A stretch of DNA of 44,157 nt, from the NCBI GenBank assembly GCA_003220795.1, contig QHTK01000069.1, positions 1 through 44,157 on the forward strand. Direction: 5' to 3'. The translations under genes and the position numbers were made by a program. The DNA comes from Gemmatimonadota bacterium (GTDB lineage Bacteria > Gemmatimonadota > Gemmatimonadetes > Gemmatimonadales > GWC2-71-9). Below the pieces are notes generated by a model. The model searched no databases, was not told the DNA's origin, and worked only from the letters and a program-made list of their open reading frames with translations. Below, one piece after another: positions 29,087-36,203 of the stretch; positions within the stretch are counted from its first letter, which is position 1, and the number at the start of each line of letters is the position of its first letter.

Positions 29087-29665
29087 ATGAGCGCCTACAA
29101 GGCTCGGGTGTTGGAGATCCTCGCCTCGGTGCTGCGAGGGCACGGCCCCGTGGAGCGGGCCCTCGACTTCGGCGCGGGCGACGGATGGTTCGCCGAGCGC
29201 CTCGAGCAGGGCGGGCTCGCGCGCGACGTGGTGGCGGTGGACGTCATGCGCCGCGCGCGCTCCGTGCACGAGGTGATGTTGTATGACGGTACCCACTTGC
29301 CGTTCGACGACCGCAGCTTCGACCTGGCGTATGCCCTCGACGCCCTCCACCATTGCCCAGATCCGCTGGCGAGCCTCCGTGAGCTCGCGAGGTGCACCCG
29401 CTGGGCGCTGCTCCTCAAGGACCACGTGCATCAGGGCAGCGCCGGCAGGGCAGCGTTGGCGGTGCTGGACGAGGTCGGAAACCGGCGGTTCGGCGTCGCT
29501 TCGCCGCGGAACTATCAGGCGCGCTGGGAGTGGTTGCCCCCGCTGGCGGACGCGGGATTCGGCTTGCGGGCCCTAGTGCACCCCGCAGCGTGCCACCGTG
29601 GTCCGCTCGGCTGGGCCACGAACCGTCTGCAGTTCGTGGCGCTGTGGACCCGGAGCGACGCATGA
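29087..29665 (+). CDS. SAM-dependent methyltransferase (Methyltransf_11-like)
   Basis: 192-residue protein. Motif I ALDFGAGDGWFAERL, acidic end of strand 2 VVAVDVMRR, then LPFDDRSFDLAYALDALHHCPDPLASL, the usual Methyltransf_11 layout, and LLLKDHVHQG in motif III position. Short for the family, with a reduced C-terminal part. The ATG at 29087 overlaps no upstream gene. The stop overlaps the ATG of a second methyltransferase (ATGA). Sits among glycosyltransferases, so a glycan or lipid carrier substrate is likely, but the target is unknown. Confidence 0.75.
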   Translation: MSAYKARVLEILASVLRGHGPVERALDFGAGDGWFAERLEQGGLARDVVAVDVMRRARSVHEVMLYDGTHLPFDDRSFDLAYALDALHHCPDPLASLRELARCTRWALLLKDHVHQGSAGRAALAVLDEVGNRRFGVASPRNYQARWEWLPPLADAGFGLRALVHPAACHRGPLGWATNRLQFVALWTRSDA

Positions 29666-30366
29666 ACCACGGCGGGCGGCGCTCGCAGCCGCGCTGGCGG
29701 GACAGCGATCGCCACGTCTTGGTCGCGCTGCGACGCGCCCTGGACCGCGTGCTGACCCGCCCTGAGGTGCTGCGCGCCGGCGGGCGCGTGATCGATGTCG
29801 GGGCCGGCGAAGCCCCGTACCGCGCCCTGTTCGAAGCGCGGGGGGCCGAGTACATCGGGTGCGACATCGACGGGGAAGCGCAGGTGCGCTTCCTGCCTGG
29901 CCAGCCCATCCCGCTCGCCGACGGACGCGCTGACCTCGTGACGTCGTTCCAGGTGCTGGAGCACGTGTGGGACGTGGGCTGGTACCTCGGCGAATGTCGC
30001 CGCCTGGTGGCGCCGAGCGGCCACCTCCTGCTCTCTACGCACGGAGTGTGGCCCTATCACCCGCACCCGACCGACTACCGGCGCTGGACCCGCCCGGGGC
30101 TGCTCGGGGAGATCGAGACAGCGGGCTTCACCATCGTCGAGGTGGACGGGTTGGTCGGACCGCTCGCCTGGACGACCCAGATCAGGCTCCTCGCCTACAG
30201 TCAGGCCGCGCGACGGCTGCCGGTGATCGGCGGTGCGCTGGCCGCGGCGCTGGCGCTGGGCATGAACACGCGCATGGTGCTGGAGGACCGGATCACGCCG
30301 GCGTCGGTCCGGCAGGATCACGCCTGCGTCTACCTCGTGCTCGCACGGCCGGCTGGATCCCCCTGA
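29662..30366 (+). CDS. SAM-dependent methyltransferase
   Basis: 234-residue protein. Motif I VIDVGAGEAPYRALFEARG, then YIGCDIDG, ADLVTSFQVLEHVWDVGWYLGECRRLVAPSGHLLLSTHGVWPYHPHPTDYRRWT. The HGVWPYHPHPTDYRRW stretch is widespread in methyltransferases of O-antigen and exopolysaccharide clusters. The C-terminal third has a hydrophobic segment (about 190-210), suggesting membrane contact. ATGA overlap with the upstream methyltransferase; TTG of the GT4 gene follows 1 bp after the stop. Different from the upstream enzyme in sequence, so not a recent duplicate. Confidence 0.8.
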   Translation: MNHGGRRSQPRWRDSDRHVLVALRRALDRVLTRPEVLRAGGRVIDVGAGEAPYRALFEARGAEYIGCDIDGEAQVRFLPGQPIPLADGRADLVTSFQVLEHVWDVGWYLGECRRLVAPSGHLLLSTHGVWPYHPHPTDYRRWTRPGLLGEIETAGFTIVEVDGLVGPLAWTTQIRLLAYSQAARRLPVIGGALAAALALGMNTRMVLEDRITPASVRQDHACVYLVLARPAGSP

Positions 30367-30367
30367 G

Positions 30368-31483
30368 TTGCGCCTCCTAGTCGTCAGCAACTACTACGAC
30401 AACCACGTCGGCGGCATCGAGGCGGTCGCTGGCCAGCTGGCGCGGCGGTTGGTTCGCCGCGGCGTGGAGCTGACCTGGGCGGCGGCGGGACCGGCGGCTA
30501 AGGGTGTGCCGGCCCGACCGCTGCGCAGCCTGAACGTGCTCGAACGACGATTGGGGCTGCCGTTCCCGATCTGCTCGCCCGTCGATCTGGCGCTACTGCT
30601 GACGCAGGTGCGATGCTACGACGTCGTGCACCTGCACGAGTGCCTGTATCTGGCGAACCAGGCGGTGTTCGCGGCGGCGCGCGTGAGCGGGACCCCGGTG
30701 GTGGTCACCCAGCATGTCGCTCCAATCCCGTACCGGAGCCGCGTGGCTCGGATGTCGATGGCGCTGCTCGCCCGCGCCGCGGCGCCGCTGGTGCTGGGCG
30801 GCGCCGATCGTTGCGTGTTCGTCAGCGCGCGCGTGCAGGGGGTCTACGCTCGGTTCGTGCGGTTCCGCCACCCGCCGCAGGTCATTCCGAACGGAGTGGA
30901 CCTCACACTGTTTCATCCCGTCGACGAGCCCACCCGGGCCGCCTGCCGGGCCGCTCTGGCTGCCGATGGCCGCCCGATCGCGCTCTTCGTCGGTCGGTTC
31001 GTGGAAAAGAAGGGGATCCCCTGGGTGCGCCACCTGGCGGGTGCCTTCCCTGGCGTTCGTTTCCTGCTAGCCGGCGCGGGTCCCCTCGACCCGTGCGCCT
31101 GGGGGCTGCCTAACGTCGCCGTGCTGGGGCCGGTGGAGCACGCGCGCCTTCCCGACCTGTATCGCGCCGCGGATTTGCTGATCCTGCCCTCGTTCGGTGA
31201 GGGCTTCCCGCTTGTCGTTCAGGAAGCGATGGCCTGCGGGACCCCGGCCTTGGTGTCTGAGGAGACTGCCGCAGGGGTGGCCGGTTTCGCCGAGCAGGCG
31301 TTCGCGAGCCCGCTCGAGCCGGCGGCGCTGGAGCGCGCCTTCGCCACCGCGGTCGGGGCGGCGGCCCCCGCCAGGCGGGCGCAGGTGGCCAGCTGGGCGG
31401 CGGCGCACTGGGATTGGGAGCGCTGCACCGACGCTTATCTAGCGCTGTTGCGGGAGGTTACGGCGGGCGGAGCCGCGCACTAG
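30368..31483 (+). CDS. GT4 family glycosyltransferase
   Basis: 371-residue GT-B enzyme. N-terminal MRLLVVSNYYDNHVGGIEAVAGQLARRL with the GG-I/V-E loop; YDVVHLHECLYLANQAVF; linker VIPNGVDLTLFHP; GRFVEKKGIPWVRHLAG; donor-site signature SFGEGFPLVVQEAMACGTPALVS, where the E-x7-E motif (Glu of GEGFPLVVQEAM) contacts the nucleotide sugar. It adds a sugar to a cytoplasmic lipid-linked intermediate. Start is TTG 30368, right after the upstream stop, because the first beta-strand begins immediately. The 224-bp gap that follows carries the pilA1 promoter. Confidence 0.87.
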   Translation: MRLLVVSNYYDNHVGGIEAVAGQLARRLVRRGVELTWAAAGPAAKGVPARPLRSLNVLERRLGLPFPICSPVDLALLLTQVRCYDVVHLHECLYLANQAVFAAARVSGTPVVVTQHVAPIPYRSRVARMSMALLARAAAPLVLGGADRCVFVSARVQGVYARFVRFRHPPQVIPNGVDLTLFHPVDEPTRAACRAALAADGRPIALFVGRFVEKKGIPWVRHLAGAFPGVRFLLAGAGPLDPCAWGLPNVAVLGPVEHARLPDLYRAADLLILPSFGEGFPLVVQEAMACGTPALVSEETAAGVAGFAEQAFASPLEPAALERAFATAVGAAAPARRAQVASWAAAHWDWERCTDAYLALLREVTAGGAAH

Positions 31484-31610
31484 AACAAGGGGGTCCGCAC
31501 GAAGCCTTGCAAAACACCCGACTGTTGGGCAGGCTGGGACGGGGGTAATCCCCGCTCCCCGGTGGCATAAGCTACTTCCCCACACAATGTTATCCAACAA
31601 GTCGCCGCGC

Positions 31611-31627
31611 GGGGCACAGGGTTTGCT
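31611..31627 (+). promoter_or_regulatory. Sigma-54-type promoter (-24/-12) for pilA1
   Basis: GGGGCACAGGGTTTGCT: GG (31613-31614), exactly ten bases, then GC (31625-31626), matching GGCAC-N5-TTGC. The predicted start near 31638 leaves a leader of about 70 nt. Consistent with control by the two NtrC-family activators in the window. Confidence 0.72.
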
Positions 31628-31707
31628 TCCTGGGGGTTCGGTGGAGAATCCCATAGGACCACGTCACTGACTTAGCTATCCTGCCACGGAAACAGGGGGA
31701 TGTGCAG

Positions 31708-32085
31708 ATGAACCGCAAGGGTTTTACGCTCATTGAGCTGCTGATCGTGGTCGTGATCATCGGCATTTTGGCCGCGATCGCGATCCCGAAGTTCGCCAAC
31801 ACGAAGGAGAAGGCCTATCTGGCCTCGATGAAGTCCGACCTTCGTAATCTCGTGACAGCGGAAGAGGCGTACTTCGCCGACTCCGTCAAGTACTCGGCGT
31901 CGATCGGTGCGGGTGGCGTCACCTTCACCCAGTCGACGGGCAACACCGCGCCGGTCATCAACACGACCGCGGACGGTTGGACGGCGAACATCACCAACGT
32001 CAACACGACCAAGACCTGCTCGATCTACATCGGGTCGACGTCGCTGGCCCCGGCCGGCAAGGAAGGCGAGCCGAAGTGCCAATAA
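31708..32085 (+). CDS. pilA: Major type IV pilin, copy 1
   Basis: 125-residue prepilin. Short basic leader MNRKG, processed by prepilin peptidase before Phe6; then FTLIELLIVVVIIGILAAIAIPKF, the classic hydrophobic helix with Glu at +5. The globular part has the helix KEKAYLASMKSDLRNLVTAEEAYF and a C-terminal loop bounded by two Cys (KTC... and ...KCQ), a probable disulfide (D-region). Three N-x-S/T sites (INTTA, ANITN, VNTTK) and many Thr lie at about 85-110. Start: ATG 31708 with AGGGGGA 7 nt upstream. GTG 31702 would add two residues, but copy 2 has no start there. Followed by a UUCG hairpin and a perfect 12-bp terminator stem. Confidence 0.95.
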   Translation: MNRKGFTLIELLIVVVIIGILAAIAIPKFANTKEKAYLASMKSDLRNLVTAEEAYFADSVKYSASIGAGGVTFTQSTGNTAPVINTTADGWTANITNVNTTKTCSIYIGSTSLAPAGKEGEPKCQ

Positions 32086-32097
32086 GCCTTCGGGCTT
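32084..32097 (+). terminator. UUCG tetraloop hairpin at the pilA1 stop codon
   Basis: AAGCC-TTCG-GGCTT overlaps the TAA stop. The C(UUCG)G tetraloop is exceptionally stable in RNA. The same hairpin follows pilA2, so it may protect the 3' end of abundant pilin mRNA rather than terminate. Confidence 0.6.
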
Positions 32098-32116
32098 GAC
32101 GCTGGACGTGGAAAAG

Positions 32117-32145
32117 GAAGGGCGGCGATGACCTCGCCGCCCTTC
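32117..32145 (+). terminator. Intrinsic terminator-like hairpin of pilA1
   Basis: A perfect 12-bp stem (32117-32128 with 32134-32145) and a 5-nt loop, TGACC, preceded by AAAA. The following GTGTATTT is only moderately T-rich. Well placed, 32 bp after the pilA1 stop. Confidence 0.72.
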
Positions 32146-32150
32146 GTGTA

Positions 32151-32168
32151 TTTGGCGAGAGAGTTGCA
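32151..32168 (+). promoter_or_regulatory. Second sigma-54-type element upstream of pilA2 (distal)
   Basis: TTTGGCGAGAGAGTTGCA: GG (32154-32155), ten bases, GC (32166-32167), with TTGC and flanking T and A as in the consensus. It sits right after the pilA1 terminator, 150 bp before the pilA2 ATG. Either a distal pilA2 promoter or a decoy site. Confidence 0.5.
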
Positions 32169-32242
32169 AAAAGCCGCACCGCCAGCCACCTCACCAACGC
32201 GGCGCAGACCGGTAAGCCATTATGCTTGAATAACTTGCGGTT

Positions 32243-32260
32243 GTCGGCATAGGCTTTGCC
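32243..32260 (+). promoter_or_regulatory. Sigma-54-type promoter (-24/-12) for pilA2 (proximal)
   Basis: GTCGGCATAGGCTTTGCC: GG (32246-32247), ten bases, GC (32258-32259). It resembles the pilA1 element (shared pattern GGCAyAGGsTTTGC). Predicted start near 32271, leader about 46 nt. Confidence 0.65.
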
Positions 32261-32316
32261 TTACCTACCTTCGGTGTCATGCATCTCAACAAACACTCCC
32301 ATAGGGGGATGTCCAG

Positions 32317-32694
32317 ATGAACCGCAAGGGTTTTACGCTCATTGAGCTACTGATCGTGGTCGTGATCATCGGCATTTTGGCCGCGATCGCGATCCCGAAG
32401 TTTGCCAACACGAAGGAAAAGGCGTACCTCGCCTCGATGAAGTCGGACCTGCGCAACCTGGTGACGGCGGAAGAGGCGTACTTCGCCGACTCCGTCAAGT
32501 ACTCGGGGACGATCGGTGCGGGTGGTGTGGTGTTCACCCAGTCGACCGGCAACACCGCGCCGTCCATCACGACAACGGCCGACGGTTGGAACGCCAACAT
32601 CAAGAACGTCAACACGACCAAGACCTGCTCGATCTACATCGGGTCGACGTCGCTGGCGCCGGCCAACAAGGAAGGCGAGCCGAAGTGCCAATAA
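32317..32694 (+). CDS. pilA: Major type IV pilin, copy 2
   Basis: 125-residue prepilin differing from copy 1 at only 8 positions, all after residue 63 (by eye: A/G, S/T, T/V, V/S, N/T, T/N, T/K, G/N). The leader MNRKG, Phe6, Glu at +5, the membrane helix and the C-terminal Cys pair are the same. Only one of the three N-x-S/T sites of copy 1 (VNTTK) remains. ATG 32317 has the same AGGGGGA ribosome-binding site. It has its own sigma-54 elements upstream and its own UUCG hairpin and strong terminator downstream, so the two pilins can be expressed independently. Confidence 0.95.
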   Translation: MNRKGFTLIELLIVVVIIGILAAIAIPKFANTKEKAYLASMKSDLRNLVTAEEAYFADSVKYSGTIGAGGVVFTQSTGNTAPSITTTADGWNANIKNVNTTKTCSIYIGSTSLAPANKEGEPKCQ

Positions 32695-32706
32695 GCCTTC
32701 GGGCTT
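32693..32706 (+). terminator. UUCG tetraloop hairpin at the pilA2 stop codon
   Basis: Same AAGCC-TTCG-GGCTT hairpin as after pilA1, again overlapping the TAA. Confidence 0.6.
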
Positions 32707-32719
32707 GAAGTCATACATG

Positions 32720-32751
32720 GAGCGGCGGGGACTTCCCCGCCGCTCGCTTTT
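32720..32751 (+). terminator. Intrinsic terminator of pilA2
   Basis: GAGCGGCGGGG pairs perfectly with CCCCGCCGCTC around a 4-nt loop (ACTT), followed by GCTTTT. A clear Rho-independent terminator between pilA2 and the second kinase gene. It also argues against starting that kinase at ATG 32717. Confidence 0.88.
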
Positions 32752-32770
32752 CCTGCCTATTCGACCCCCG

Positions 32771-33901
32771 ATGCGCACCAGGCCGGCCCTCCGGACGGAG
32801 CTGCTCTTCTACCTGTCGTTCTTCGCCGCCGCGGCGCTGCTGGTGGGCGTGGCGACGACGATGGTGGCGACCAGCGTCGTGCCGGCTCAGGAGTTCTGGA
32901 TGGTGATGGTCTTGGTGGCGCTCGAGGTCGGCATCTTCATCGTGTTTGGGCGCCACCTCGTCACACGCCTCGTGCTGCGACCACTCGAGCGCCTCATGTC
33001 GGCGGCGGACGCCGTTGCGGACGGAGATCTCAACGCGCGCGCGCCGGATGCCGAGACCCGGGATTTCGCCACGCTGGCGGAGCGCTTGAACCGGATGACC
33101 GACCACCTGCTCGACGCCCAGAGCCAGCTGGTCCGCTCGGAGAAACTGGCGAGCGTAGGGCGGCTCGCCGCCGGGATCGCGCACGAGGTCGGGAATCCGC
33201 TGGGCGCGGTCGGCACCTATATCGAGGTCTTACGCCGGCGCGGGGCGGAGCCCGAGGTGATCAGCGGGCTCACCAGGGAGCTGGACCGGATCGACCACAT
33301 CGTACGGAGCTTGCTCGACTACGCCCGTCCGCAAGAGGAGGCGCTCGATCTGGTACAGCCGGACGAGATCGTGCGCGGCGCCTTTGCGCTGCTCGGGGCG
33401 CAGGGAGCCCTGAAAGCCGTCCGGGCCACGCTCGACGTGGGGGCCAGCGTGCCGCGCGTGCGCGCGCGCGCCCACCTGCTCGAGCAGGCGCTCGTGAACC
33501 TCGTGCTCAACGCCGTGGATGCTGCGCCCGGCGCGGCCGTGGTGCTGGGGACGCGTCGCTGGGCGTACGACCCCGGGCGGGCCGGACCGCGCCGCGCCAG
33601 CGATCAGGGACTCGCGTCCTTCGCGCGCCGGCCGGCGCGGCGCCCGGCGCGGGTCGAGTTCAGCGCCGGTGCCGTGGGCGCGCTCATCTTCGTGGCGGAC
33701 GGAGGGCCCGGCGTGCCGCCGCAGGATCGCGAGAAGGTCTTCGAGCCGTTTTTCACGACGAAGGCCCCGGGCCGCGGCACCGGGCTCGGCCTCGCCATCG
33801 TCGCACGCGCCGTCGACGAGATGGGCGGCGTGGTGTGGGTCGACACGGCTCGCGAGGGTGGCGCGGCGTTCAAGCTGTTCTTCCCGGAGGGGACCGCATG
33901 A
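32771..33901 (+). CDS. NtrB-type membrane sensor histidine kinase (second system)
   Basis: 376-residue kinase. Two N-terminal membrane helices (about 12-35 and 40-65) with almost no periplasmic part, a HAMP domain (about 62-115, VLRPLERLMSAADAVADGDL), then HisKA with His138 in GIAHEVGNPLGAVGTYIEVL. HATPase_c has an Arg-rich insertion (RRPARRPARVEF) ahead of the G1 box DGGPGVPPQD and G2 box GRGTGLGLAIV. No PAS domain, unlike the PilS at 15160. Start ATG 32771 chosen because the pilA2 terminator covers the region after the earlier in-frame ATG 32717. ATGA overlap with its regulator. Confidence 0.85.
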   Translation: MRTRPALRTELLFYLSFFAAAALLVGVATTMVATSVVPAQEFWMVMVLVALEVGIFIVFGRHLVTRLVLRPLERLMSAADAVADGDLNARAPDAETRDFATLAERLNRMTDHLLDAQSQLVRSEKLASVGRLAAGIAHEVGNPLGAVGTYIEVLRRRGAEPEVISGLTRELDRIDHIVRSLLDYARPQEEALDLVQPDEIVRGAFALLGAQGALKAVRATLDVGASVPRVRARAHLLEQALVNLVLNAVDAAPGAAVVLGTRRWAYDPGRAGPRRASDQGLASFARRPARRPARVEFSAGAVGALIFVADGGPGVPPQDREKVFEPFFTTKAPGRGTGLGLAIVARAVDEMGGVVWVDTAREGGAAFKLFFPEGTA

Positions 33902-35247
33902 GCCGGGTCCTGATCGTCGACGATGAGCCCGGCCTGCGCCAGTCGCTCGGCCTGCTGCTCGCCGACGCGGGCTACGAGGTGGCCGCCGAAAGCGACGGCA
34001 AGCGCGGTTTGGAGCGCGCCCTGGCCGAACGGTTCGATTTGATCCTGAGCGATGTGCGCATGCCGGAAATGGACGGCCTCGCCTTCCTGCGCGCCTACCG
34101 CGCGCGTGGCGGCGAAGCGCTCGTCATCATGATGAGCGCCTATGGAGGGGAGGAAGCCGCGCTCGCCGCCATGAAGGAGGGCGCCTACGACTACATCCCC
34201 AAGCCGTTCCGACCCGATGAGGTCGTGCTCACGCTGCGCAAGGCGGAGGAGCGCGAACAGCTTGGGCGCACCATCGCGACACTAAAGGCACAGCTCGACA
34301 CCACGCCCAGCGCCCGCGCGGTCGTGGCCGAGAGTCCCGCCATGCGGGACGCGCTGGAGCTCGTGGCGCGCGTGGCAGAGCACCGGACGACCGTCCTCAT
34401 CACCGGCGAGAGCGGGACTGGGAAAGAGGTCATCGCGCAGGCGATTCATCGTGCGAGCCCCCGCGCGGCGGCCCCGTTCGTGGCGATCAACTGCGCCGCG
34501 ATCCCCGAGAGCCTGCTCGAATCGGAGCTGTTCGGGCATGTGCGCGGCGCGTTCACGGGGGCGCTGGCGGACAAGGCCGGCCTGTTCGAGCAAGCGGGCG
34601 GCGGCACCCTGCTGCTCGACGAGATCGGTGAGCTCCCCCTGCCGCTGCAATCCAAGCTGCTGCGGGTGTTGCAGGAAGGCGAGCTTCGACGCGTGGGCGA
34701 CCAGCGGACGCGCCGGGTCGACGTGCGACTGCTCGCGGCCACGGCCCGTGATCTCGAAGGCGAGGCGGCTGCCGGCCGTTTCCGCGAGGATCTGTACTAC
34801 CGTCTCAACGTCGTGACCATCCATCTGCCGCCCCTGGCCGAGCGGCGTGCCGACATCCAACCGCTGGCGCGCCACTTCGCGGCCCGACTCGCGGGCCGCC
34901 TCGGGCGCGCCGTGGTCTTGAGCGACGACACCCTGGCCTGGCTGGAAACGCAACGCTGGCCGGGCAACGTGCGCGAGCTGGAGCACGCCATCGAGCGTGC
35001 GGCGGTGCTGTCGGATCGAGAGGTCCTCGAGCCGGCGGATTTCCGAAAAGACCCGCTCCCCGCTCCCCGCTCGGGGCCGCAGGGAGCGGGGAGCGGGACC
35101 CTCCGGGAAGCTGTCGAGACCGCGGAGCGTCAGGCCATCGTCGCGGCCCTCCAGGCCGCGGGCGGCAACCGACGGGCGGCGGCGAAACTGCTGGGCGTGA
35201 GCCTCCGCACCCTGTTCTACAAGATCGACCGGTATCATCTGGAGTAG
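33898..35247 (+). CDS. NtrC-type sigma-54 response regulator (second system)
   Basis: 449-residue activator. Receiver about 3-118 with Asp52 in [16 protein letters not shown]+ domain about 140-375 with Walker A GESGTGKE (170-177), canonical GAFTGA (217-222), Walker B LDEIGEL, and [16 protein letters not shown]; Fis-type helix-turn-helix at the end, [20 protein letters not shown]. The linker between AAA+ and DNA-binding domains (about 385-400, [15 protein letters not shown]) is encoded by a perfect 16-bp inverted repeat. Its likely targets are the -24/-12 promoters of the two pilins just upstream, or the minor-pilin operon just downstream. Confidence 0.88.
   Translation: MSRVLIVDDEPGLRQSLGLLLADAGYEVAAESDGKRGLERALAERFDLILSDVRMPEMDGLAFLRAYRARGGEALVIMMSAYGGEEAALAAMKEGAYDYIPKPFRPDEVVLTLRKAEEREQLGRTIATLKAQLDTTPSARAVVAESPAMRDALELVARVAEHRTTVLITGESGTGKEVIAQAIHRASPRAAAPFVAINCAAIPESLLESELFGHVRGAFTGALADKAGLFEQAGGGTLLLDEIGELPLPLQSKLLRVLQEGELRRVGDQRTRRVDVRLLAATARDLEGEAAAGRFREDLYYRLNVVTIHLPPLAERRADIQPLARHFAARLAGRLGRAVVLSDDTLAWLETQRWPGNVRELEHAIERAAVLSDREVLEPADFRKDPLPAPRSGPQGAGSGTLREAVETAERQAIVAALQAAGGNRRAAAKLLGVSLRTLFYKIDRYHLE
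35052..35097. repeat. Perfect 16-bp inverted repeat of period-8 units inside the regulator gene
   Basis: 35052-35067 (CCCGCTCCCCGCTCCC) pairs perfectly with 35082-35097 across a 14-base spacer. The units repeat with period 8 (CGCTCCCC), the same period as the unrelated repeat at 9608-9712. It codes in frame for a flexible Pro/Ser/Gly linker. Confidence 0.85.
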
Positions 35248-35382
35248 TGCAAGGCCTTGCACTCGCGCAGCATTTTGCAGTACCCGCTGAGCCCAATCCA
35301 ATTGCGCAAAATATTGCCAGTCAATGACTTGCAGCCAGGCACGCAACGTGTACTAGACGAGCCCTGGACTGGAGGGATCGGC

Positions 35383-35835
35383 ATGCGCCGGCTCGGTTTT
35401 ACAACGATCGAAATGATCATCGTGGTCGTCATGATCGGGATCATCGCGGTGATCGGGTTCCCCAAGATCCGGCGCGCGCTCGACTCGACCAACGTCCGCT
35501 CGACCCGGGTCTTCGTGGGCACGGCGGTGGCGACGGCGCGCGCGGCGGCGGTGCAACGAGGGTGCCGGGCGGTGGTGCATTTCTCGAGTGGCGCGGGCAC
35601 CGTGTGGGTGACCAGCTGTTCGCGGGCCAACCCGGCAGCCATCGACACGATCGGCGGGGTCGCGGACCTGGCGTCGCGCTACAACGTGACGCTCGCCGCG
35701 ACGACCGATTCGATTCAGTTCGACCCGCGCGGGCTGAGCATGACCAACGCGACGACGACCGTGCGGATCACGGGGGCCACGTCCTACGGCACGGACTCGG
35801 TGCTCGTCAACCCGCTTGGCAGGGTGGTGCGGTAA
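35383..35835 (+). CDS. fimT: FimT/GspH-type minor pilin
   Basis: 150-residue pseudopilin. Leader MRRLG, cleaved before Phe6; FTTIEMIIVVVMIGIIAVIGFPKI carries Glu at +5 and the membrane helix. The GspH/FimT globular domain shows TAVATARAAAVQRGCRAVVHF and a strand-rich C-terminus ending VNPLGRVVR. Two Cys (about 60 and 79) could pair. FimT proteins can prime the pilus and in some species bind DNA for transformation. ATG 35383 has ribosome-binding site GGAGGG at 35371-35376. First gene of the minor-pilin operon; no sigma-54 element with correct spacing was found in the 135-bp gap before it. Confidence 0.88.
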   Translation: MRRLGFTTIEMIIVVVMIGIIAVIGFPKIRRALDSTNVRSTRVFVGTAVATARAAAVQRGCRAVVHFSSGAGTVWVTSCSRANPAAIDTIGGVADLASRYNVTLAATTDSIQFDPRGLSMTNATTTVRITGATSYGTDSVLVNPLGRVVR

Positions 35836-36203
35836 TGAAACGAGAACAGGGGTTCACCATCGTCGAAGTGATCATCGCGATCATGGTGCTCACGGTCGGG
35901 CTGCTGGTGCTGGTGAACAGCTCGGCGCTCGTCACGCGGATGATCTCGCAGGGGCAGCGCTCGGCGGTCGCGGCCACCGACGCGGCCCGCATCCTCGACA
36001 GCCTGCGGGCCGTCGCCTGCACGGCGCGCAACGCCGGGTCGGCGGTGGTGTGGCGGGGAGCCGTGCCGGTGGACTCGCTCAACTGGCACTATGCGGCCGA
36101 CACGACCAATCACTGGCGCCTGGTGCTGTCGTCCAAATACCGGACGCGGCAGAGCCAATGGCGCCTCGACAGCATGGAGACCTACATCTCATGTCTTCTC
36201 TAG
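35835..36203 (+). CDS. pilV: PilV-type minor pilin
   Basis: 122-residue prepilin: leader MKREQG, then FTIVEVIIAIMVLTVGLLVLVNSSALVTRM with Glu at +5, the typical PilV/GspI helix. The globular part has only about 90 residues with SVAATDAARILDSLRAVACTA-like helix and a C-terminus YISCLL. Minor pilins FimT, PilV, PilW and PilX form the pilus-tip priming complex. TAATG overlap with fimT (1 bp); overlaps pilW by 13 bp. Confidence 0.85.
   Translation: MKREQGFTIVEVIIAIMVLTVGLLVLVNSSALVTRMISQGQRSAVAATDAARILDSLRAVACTARNAGSAVVWRGAVPVDSLNWHYAADTTNHWRLVLSSKYRTRQSQWRLDSMETYISCLL

Noticed and set aside
31702..31707. GTG start adding two residues to pilin copy 1
   Set aside because: Copy 2 has GTC at that position, and the ribosome-binding site spacing fits ATG 31708 in both.
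32717..32770. Earlier ATG for the second histidine kinase
   Set aside because: The stretch is the pilA2 terminator hairpin; ATG 32771 precedes the first membrane helix.
35248..35382. Sigma-54 promoter upstream of fimT
   Set aside because: Several TTGC and GGC words are present, but none has the GG-N10-GC geometry with a TTGC -12 box.
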